Below are positions 50,066 through 52,751 of a DNA stretch of 52,751 nt, piece by piece; the stretch's first letter is position 1, and every line of letters starts with the position of its first letter. This DNA comes from Prevotella sp. (GTDB lineage Bacteria; Bacteroidota; Bacteroidia; Bacteroidales; Bacteroidaceae): the NCBI GenBank assembly GCA_017430675.1, contig JAFRMM010000157.1, positions 1-52,751 on the forward strand, read 5' to 3'. Below the pieces are notes generated by a model that had not been told where the DNA came from, did no database searches, and worked only from the letters and a program-made list of their open reading frames with translations. The translations under genes were made by a program, and so were the position numbers.

Positions 50066-51982
50066 ATGAAAAAGATTATATTTTCAATGCTCGCACTTGT
50101 CGCTGGTGGCGCTGCATTAACCTCCTGTGGGGACCAACTCGACATTGCACAGAAAGCCAGTCTGACTACAGAAACTTTCTATCAGTCGGATGCCGACGCA
50201 GAGAAAGCCTTGGCTGCTGCCTATGAGGGCTTGCAGATTAATACACTGGGACGTACAACGGTTGACAGTGATGCTCCTGGTATCTTTACGCCTGCCAAGG
50301 TGATGGCTAACCATCCTGGTGATGACGTAAACTATGGTGGTGCTTTCTATGGTGACCATGAGTTTGGCGGATCTATCGACGAGTTCCGTTATCTCCACAC
50401 ACCTACGGCTATTAAGTATCAGTACAGTGGCTGCTACCTCGCCATCTATCCTTGTAATATCCTCATCTCTTCATTCGAGGGGAAGGAAGGTGCTACACCG
50501 TTCATGAAGCAGGCTGTGTCTGAGGCCCGCGTGCTCCGTGCTTTCAACTACTTCCTGCTCGCCTGCTACTGGGGAACCCCTCCCTTCGTAGTTGAACTCC
50601 TGGGAGATGAGACTCCCGTGAGAAGTGATGATCCCGCTGCTCCAGAGGGTGCTCCGAAGTCACAGCAGGAGTACTTCGTATGGATTGGTGATGAGTGTCT
50701 GAAGGCTATTGACAACCTCACAGAGCGTCAGTCAACTGCAGACAAAGAGGGTGCTTATCGTGTGACAAAGGGCTTTGCATACGCTCTGGCTGGTAAGGCT
50801 TATATGTTCGCTGGCGACTTTGCAAAGGCTAAGGACTGCCTGAAGAAGGTGATCGACTCTGGTAAGTATGCACTGGTATCTGGTGACGAGTGGGCAGACC
50901 TCTTCCACATCCCTGGCGACGGCTGTCCTGAGAAGGTCTTCGAGGTGAACGTAAGATACAATCCTAATTCAGACCAGTGGTCATCTGGTAGCGGTAGCGG
51001 TTGGGGTCAGCACGGCACATGGATGGAGGCTCAGTGCTTCCAGATCCGTACCGGTTACTTCAAGAAGCCCCCATTGGGCGCCTATACTGGTGGTACAGAA
51101 GGCTGGGGCTCTATCGGTCTTCCCGAGTGGTATGCTAATGCTTTCGTTGCTAATGACGGTTTGGATTCAAAGCGTCTGAAGGGTACGATGATGAATATCG
51201 AGGACATGATCTATGGTACGACAGGTGATGAGCGTATTGATAACTACTACGCTAAACTGAAGAACATTCCTAAGGATCGTGCAGGTCTCGTAGCATGGAA
51301 CAAGATTGGTATCGAGCAGGTTACCGGTCACTATGGCCAGTCGTTCTGGATTCCTATGAAGCATGTCATCCGTGTTGATGATATTTCTGAGAGTGGTAAC
51401 TCTAAGGGTGACTACGGTAGCAACTGGCGTCTCAATAACGTGATTGTCATGCGTTATGCCGAGGTGCTCCTCAACTATGCTGAGTGCTGCATCCGTACGA
51501 ATGATGCCGCTACTGCAGGAACCTACTTGAAGATGATCCAGGAGCGTGCTGGTTCTAAGACTGTCACCTCTGGTAATCCTACGATTGTTGACTTGATGAA
51601 GGAGAAATCATTCGAGTTGTGGTTCGAGGGCTGCCGCTATCAGGACCTGCTCCGTTGGCTCAAGACTGATGGCAACGAGCCGTACATCAAGGAGTGCTTC
51701 GATCACCTGAAGAATCAGGGTAAGAATATTCCTCACCTCATGGACAGGGTGTTCCGTTCGCCCAGTGATGCTTTGGCTGACCAGGTTCCTGGTGATAAGG
51801 CTGTTTGGCAGCATAGCAGTGATGGATCAGATCCTGAGGATCGTTTCTTCCTCCTCCATTCACATGATGCAGAGGCTAAGGGCTTCGAGGTAGGCTGGAA
51901 GGAGAAGCACAAACTCTTCCCTTATCCGCAGAATATTAAGGATATGAACCCGAACCTCAAGCAGGATGGTTGGGACGAGTAA
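50066..51982 (+). CDS. SusD/RagB-family lipoprotein, second pair, 638 aa
   Basis: The lipobox AALTSCGDQLD marks a surface lipoprotein. Family features are EKALAAAYEGLQI near the start, EARVLRAFNYFLLACYWGTPPF in the SusC-capping region, MRYAEVLLNYAECCIR in the last TPR-like helix, and the end LFPYPQNIKDMNPNLKQDGW. At 638 aa it is longer than most SusD proteins, partly from a Gly/Trp-rich insertion (SDQWSSGSGSGWGQHGTWME) that could contribute to ligand binding. It acts as the lid of the SusC at 46853-50044. A terminator follows at 52028-52060. Confidence 0.95.
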   Translation: MKKIIFSMLALVAGGAALTSCGDQLDIAQKASLTTETFYQSDADAEKALAAAYEGLQINTLGRTTVDSDAPGIFTPAKVMANHPGDDVNYGGAFYGDHEFGGSIDEFRYLHTPTAIKYQYSGCYLAIYPCNILISSFEGKEGATPFMKQAVSEARVLRAFNYFLLACYWGTPPFVVELLGDETPVRSDDPAAPEGAPKSQQEYFVWIGDECLKAIDNLTERQSTADKEGAYRVTKGFAYALAGKAYMFAGDFAKAKDCLKKVIDSGKYALVSGDEWADLFHIPGDGCPEKVFEVNVRYNPNSDQWSSGSGSGWGQHGTWMEAQCFQIRTGYFKKPPLGAYTGGTEGWGSIGLPEWYANAFVANDGLDSKRLKGTMMNIEDMIYGTTGDERIDNYYAKLKNIPKDRAGLVAWNKIGIEQVTGHYGQSFWIPMKHVIRVDDISESGNSKGDYGSNWRLNNVIVMRYAEVLLNYAECCIRTNDAATAGTYLKMIQERAGSKTVTSGNPTIVDLMKEKSFELWFEGCRYQDLLRWLKTDGNEPYIKECFDHLKNQGKNIPHLMDRVFRSPSDALADQVPGDKAVWQHSSDGSDPEDRFFLLHSHDAEAKGFEVGWKEKHKLFPYPQNIKDMNPNLKQDGWDE

Positions 51983-52027
51983 GAAATGATGATATCCGAC
52001 TAAGTTCGCATCGTTTTTATATTGAAA

Positions 52028-52060
52028 GGTGCCGCGTCATCACGACGTGGCATCTTTTTT
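52028..52060 (+). terminator. Terminator of second SusC/SusD operon
   Basis: GGTGCCGCGTC (52028-52038) pairs with GACGTGGCATC (52044-52054), allowing two wobble or mismatched pairs, followed by a six-T run. Confidence 0.85.
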
Positions 52061-52142
52061 GTTTGTAAACATGTAAACAGTTCGACAATGACGACTTCCC
52101 TACACGCGCCCGCGCGCGGTAGTATGTTAAAGCCGAAAATAA

Positions 52143-52390
52143 GTGTCCCATCTGTCCCATGTGTCCCTGTCGCTTTGGGGAAAAGGGACAGATGGGACAG
52201 GTGGGACACATAAAAAGTGAGTATGGCAACTATATATATGTGCACATATGTACGTGCGCGAACATTCATCTGTATAGTGCCACCGTAGCGCAGAATAGTG
52301 GCTCCGTTTTCCGCTACGGAGCCACTATAGGAAAAAATAGTGGCACTATAGCAACAAACGGAGGCTCCGTACGATCGTACGGAACCTCCA
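52143..52390. repeat. Inverted-repeat cassette without genes (copy 3)
   Basis: The first part has three 9-bp units of GTCCC type (52145-52171) facing three of GGGAC type (52185-52211), so that GTCCCATCTGTCCC and GGGACAGATGGGAC are perfect reverse complements. AAAAAGTGAGTA follows at 52212-52223. The second part (about 52270-52390) is a nest of palindromes: TAGTGGCTCCG/CGGAGCCACTA, AGTGCCAC/GTGGCACT and the 16-bp palindrome CCGTACGATCGTACGG. No convincing gene lies in 52061-52427. Role unknown. Confidence 0.65.
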
Positions 52391-52427
52391 TGACTCATGA
52401 ATAATAACTTGGATAATAATTGCATAC

Positions 52428-52465
52428 AAAAAAAAGGGAAATGCCATCAGGCAAATCCCTTTTTT
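52428..52465 (-). terminator. Terminator of the right-edge gene
   Basis: GGGAAATGCC and GGCAAATCCC pair around ATCA with a single mismatch, flanked by A-run and T-run, so it can end transcription in both directions. Confidence 0.85.
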
Positions 52466-52481
52466 GTATGGTTCGTCAGAA

Positions 52482-52751
52482 TTACTTCTGGATGAACTTC
52501 TTACCGTTCATGATGACGATTCCCTTGTAAGAAGCGTCAACCTTCTGACCAGCGAGGTTGTAGCGAGCGTTGTTAGTAGCCTTATTAGCCTTCACGTTCT
52601 TAATACCAGTAGCCTCCAGGTCAATGAGTTGTACCTTCTTAATGATGTGCTTTCCGGGGATCTTACCGCACTGGTAGAATACCATAGCGTCGGTGCACTC
52701 TGTGGGATAATCCAGGAAGTCGATCGTGAACTCATTGTCACCAGCGGCAAC
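52482..52751 (-). CDS. C-terminal end of a secreted protein with Prevotella-type sorting tail (partial)
   Basis: The reverse strand is open from the right window edge to the stop at 52482-52484, 89 codons. It reads GDNEFTIDFLDYPTECTDA, then a linker, then NARYNLAGQKVDASYKGIVI with the final MNGKKFIQK. This tail (YNLAGQ-x-V ... YKGIVI-x-NGKK) is the common C-terminal signal of large secreted Prevotella proteins, related to type IX secretion sorting domains. The beginning of the gene, and hence its enzymatic identity, lies outside the window. A methionine inside the frame at 52683-52685 is unlikely to be the start. Confidence 0.8.
   Translation of the reverse strand, partial: VAAGDNEFTIDFLDYPTECTDAMVFYQCGKIPGKHIIKKVQLIDLEATGIKNVKANKATNNARYNLAGQKVDASYKGIVIMNGKKFIQK

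Noticed and set aside
52000..52425. Short open frames on both strands through the right-hand palindromic cassette
   Set aside because: Their translations follow the repeats (GQMGQVGH-like and SYGASVCCYSATIFSYSG-like). They have no start signals and are best explained by repeat structure.

Overview
The window looks like a chromosomal segment of a Bacteroidales bacterium, most likely Prevotellaceae (Prevotella/Segatella/Xylanibacter type). The reasons are the many TAnnTTTG -7 boxes close to start codons, the lack of Shine-Dalgarno sequences, two SusC/SusD pairs, a one-protein hybrid two-component system (HTCS), BlaR1 fused to TonB-type domains, and a Prevotella-style C-terminal sorting tail at the right edge. 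No rRNA, tRNA, CRISPR array or transposase was seen.

Layout. 1-600: a truncated reverse-strand reading frame and a long inverted-repeat cassette without genes. 700-6420: a small secreted protein, then two paralogous TPR-transmembrane-HTH lipoprotein regulators. The first is split by a nine-G tract. Between them lie a zeta-toxin-like kinase with an overlapping small gene and a decayed thioredoxin gene. 6481-8373: a UPF1-like helicase. 8355-13607 (reverse strand): a nonulosonic-acid (sialic-acid-like) operon containing a synthase, a HAD phosphatase, a CMP-sugar synthetase, two oxidoreductases and a DUF4910 peptidase-like protein. 13820-15987: a BlaI/BlaR1 pair. 16201-17334: a GNAT-like protein.

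17370-51982 is the main accessory region, a large polysaccharide (or glycoprotein) utilization locus. It holds a type-B carboxylesterase, an HTCS regulator, MgtC, a CotH-kinase/DUF6055 operon, and a reverse-strand operon of SusC, SusD, a DUF4859-like lipoprotein, two small secreted proteins and a BACON-DUF6055-DUF4859 metallopeptidase. Divergent from this runs an enzyme operon of GH127/GH146, GH97, GH43 and GH127, followed by a second SusC/SusD pair. The enzyme set points to L-arabinose-containing glycans. Two HExxH proteins beside beta-L-arabinofuranosidases suggest a target carrying both sugar and protein, such as hydroxyproline-rich plant cell-wall glycoproteins; this is inference.

The clearest new signal is regulatory. 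Three promoters (CotH operon, first SusC operon, GH operon) each carry two copies of TTTTRGACGATW exactly 21 bp apart, and the proximal copy sits exactly 27 bp upstream of the -7 box. The promoter of the second SusC has the same geometry with a different word, TGTTACATTTT. Other signals are a likely slipped-strand G9 switch in the first regulator, 7-bp tandem repeats present both between genes and in frame inside two glycoside hydrolases, a REP-like palindrome translated inside GH43, and three gene-free inverted-repeat cassettes with arms built from 9-bp units.
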